Assembly (NCBI GenBank): GCA_963850345.1
Contig: CAWKKW010000005.1
Span: forward strand, 496,001-560,000
Reading direction: 5' to 3'
DNA: 64,000 bases
From: CAWKKW01 sp963850345
GTDB lineage: Bacteria > Acidobacteriota > Terriglobia > Terriglobales > Acidobacteriaceae
Shown here one piece after another: positions 63,203 through 64,000 of the stretch. Under the pieces are notes generated by a model. The model saw only the letters and a program-made list of their open reading frames with translations. It did not search any database and was not told where the DNA came from. Both the position numbers and the translations under genes were made by a program. Numbering within the stretch: position 1 is the first letter of the stretch; each line of letters starts with the position of its first letter.

Positions 63203-63961
63203 ATGACTACTGAGGATGGTGTAGTGGACGTTAGCCAGGATTGGGTGCTGGCGTGCGATGTTCAGCAGCGGTTCATGCAAGGTGTCGACCGGCAAGTCGG
63301 TTCCGTCGACGTAAGCGGACGATGCCGTCAGGTTCGAGCCCTCGGGGGCGATTGCTATTATTGCACGGCTCTCCCCAACGACCACCTGTCTTTTGTGGTG
63401 GGCGATGCCTCCGGCAAAGGCCTGGCGGCGGCGCTGATGATTGCGAGTGTCCAATCTTCACTTAGGACAGGAGCGTTGTTCACGGGAGACGACTTGGCTA
63501 CACTCTTCAAAGTGGTGAACCAGGAGGCATACGCTTCGTCGCTTGATGACCGTTACGCGACAGTCTTCTATGGTGTTTTCAGCAGAATGACGGGGACCCT
63601 CCGCTACGTGAATGCTGGGCACAACCCGCCGTTAGCTCTTCGATATGATGGCTCGATCCAATGGCTCGAACCGAGCGGACCTCCCGTTGGTATGTTCCCT
63701 GATTCGATCTATCACGAAAGCGTGGTTCGGTTGAATGCTGGTGATTGGGTCGTCGCCTACACAGACGGCGTTGTTGAAGTGACCAATCCGGAGCAGAAGG
63801 AGTGGGGAATAGAAGGACTGCTGAACGCCGTGGCGCAGGGGGTAACACTCTCCTCAAACAGTGCTGAAAAGATAGTCCAGCAGATCTTTGATTCGATGGA
63901 TATATTTTCGGAAGCGCATCAGACAGATGATGCCACTGTAGCTATTCTGCGTGCGGTCTAA
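63203..63961 (+). CDS. SpoIIE-type PP2C serine phosphatase (RsbU-like)
   Basis: A 252-residue metal-dependent phosphatase of the SpoIIE/RsbU family, which dephosphorylates anti-anti-sigma factors in partner-switching systems. Metal-site blocks: SGRCRQVRALGGDCYY, FVVGDASGKGLAAALMI, YATVFYGVFSRMTGTLRYVNAGHNPP, DWVVAYTDGVVEVTNP and DDATVAILRA. The ATG is chosen for GGAGGT five bases upstream; the frame is open further upstream but overlaps the YCII gene. It has no sensor domain of its own, only a short N-terminal arm (TTEDGVVDVSQDWVL). No RsbW/RsbV gene is in the window, which ends 39 bases later. Confidence 0.92.
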   Translation: MTTEDGVVDVSQDWVLACDVQQRFMQGVDRQVGSVDVSGRCRQVRALGGDCYYCTALPNDHLSFVVGDASGKGLAAALMIASVQSSLRTGALFTGDDLATLFKVVNQEAYASSLDDRYATVFYGVFSRMTGTLRYVNAGHNPPLALRYDGSIQWLEPSGPPVGMFPDSIYHESVVRLNAGDWVVAYTDGVVEVTNPEQKEWGIEGLLNAVAQGVTLSSNSAEKIVQQIFDSMDIFSEAHQTDDATVAILRAV

Positions 63962-64000
63962 AGCAGGTGAGAGAAAAGTCTTGTCCTTGCAGGGGCGCGG

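Noticed and set aside
1..64000. CRISPR arrays, IS elements, prophage genes, tRNA genes
   Set aside because: No regularly spaced repeats, transposase motifs, phage proteins or further T-arm-like sequences beyond the tmRNA were seen on reading.

Overview
The window looks like a chromosomal segment of an Acidobacteriota bacterium, most likely class Terriglobia. The grounds are an Oar-type TonB receptor with an N-terminal carboxypeptidase-like domain, a very large S53 protease with Ig-like repeats, many glycoside hydrolases with signal peptides (several twin-arginine), a tmRNA tag ending in AYAA, and moderately high GC throughout. This is inference from gene content; no 16S gene or other phylogenetic marker was tested. 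I saw no rRNA, tRNA, insertion sequence, prophage or CRISPR array.

Region 1 (1-25.6 kb) is mostly core metabolism. It holds the end of a citrate synthase gene, a DinB-fold protein, a cysteine desulfurase overlapping mnmA (a tRNA 2-thiouridine unit), envelope/stress proteins (YtxH, BON), and a giant secreted pro-kumamolisin protease. A fatty-acid beta-oxidation operon follows, laid out like Bacillus fadN-fadA-fadE with a secreted protein gene inserted. Next come a pair of M16 metallopeptidases running into glmU, a small sigma factor, an HD-GYP response regulator, a pterin carbinolamine dehydratase, a CYCXC-family protein preceded by a strong isolated terminator, and tmRNA.

Region 2 (25.6-44.1 kb) is a sugar-utilisation island aimed at L-rhamnose or a similar deoxysugar. 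It has a split ribose-type ABC transporter (ATPase on the minus strand; permease and binding protein on the plus strand), rhamnulokinase, a class II aldolase, a DeoR regulator and a TonB-dependent receptor. DUF2961/GH172-like and GH32-domain-like secreted proteins and a frameshifted remnant lie between the transporter parts. A Tat-exported GH116 glycosidase overlaps a G3E (CobW-type) GTPase gene. A GH106 alpha-L-rhamnosidase at 57-60 kb probably supplies the sugar. No L-rhamnose isomerase is present in the window.

Region 3 (44.4-64 kb) holds a Tat-exported phospholipase-C-like phosphoesterase, an MHS-family transporter, a GH2 glycosidase, a tight ArsR-SRPBCC-DoxX operon with a clear operator, a DUF3052-like protein, a ROK kinase, a GH3 glycosidase with a PA14 insert, the GH106 enzyme, a 42-residue charged microprotein, an ECF42 sigma factor with two YCII/DGPF partners, and a SpoIIE-type phosphatase. 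Overall the window describes a polysaccharide and glycoside degrader that exports folded hydrolases, imports oligosaccharides through a TonB receptor, and feeds deoxysugars into central metabolism.
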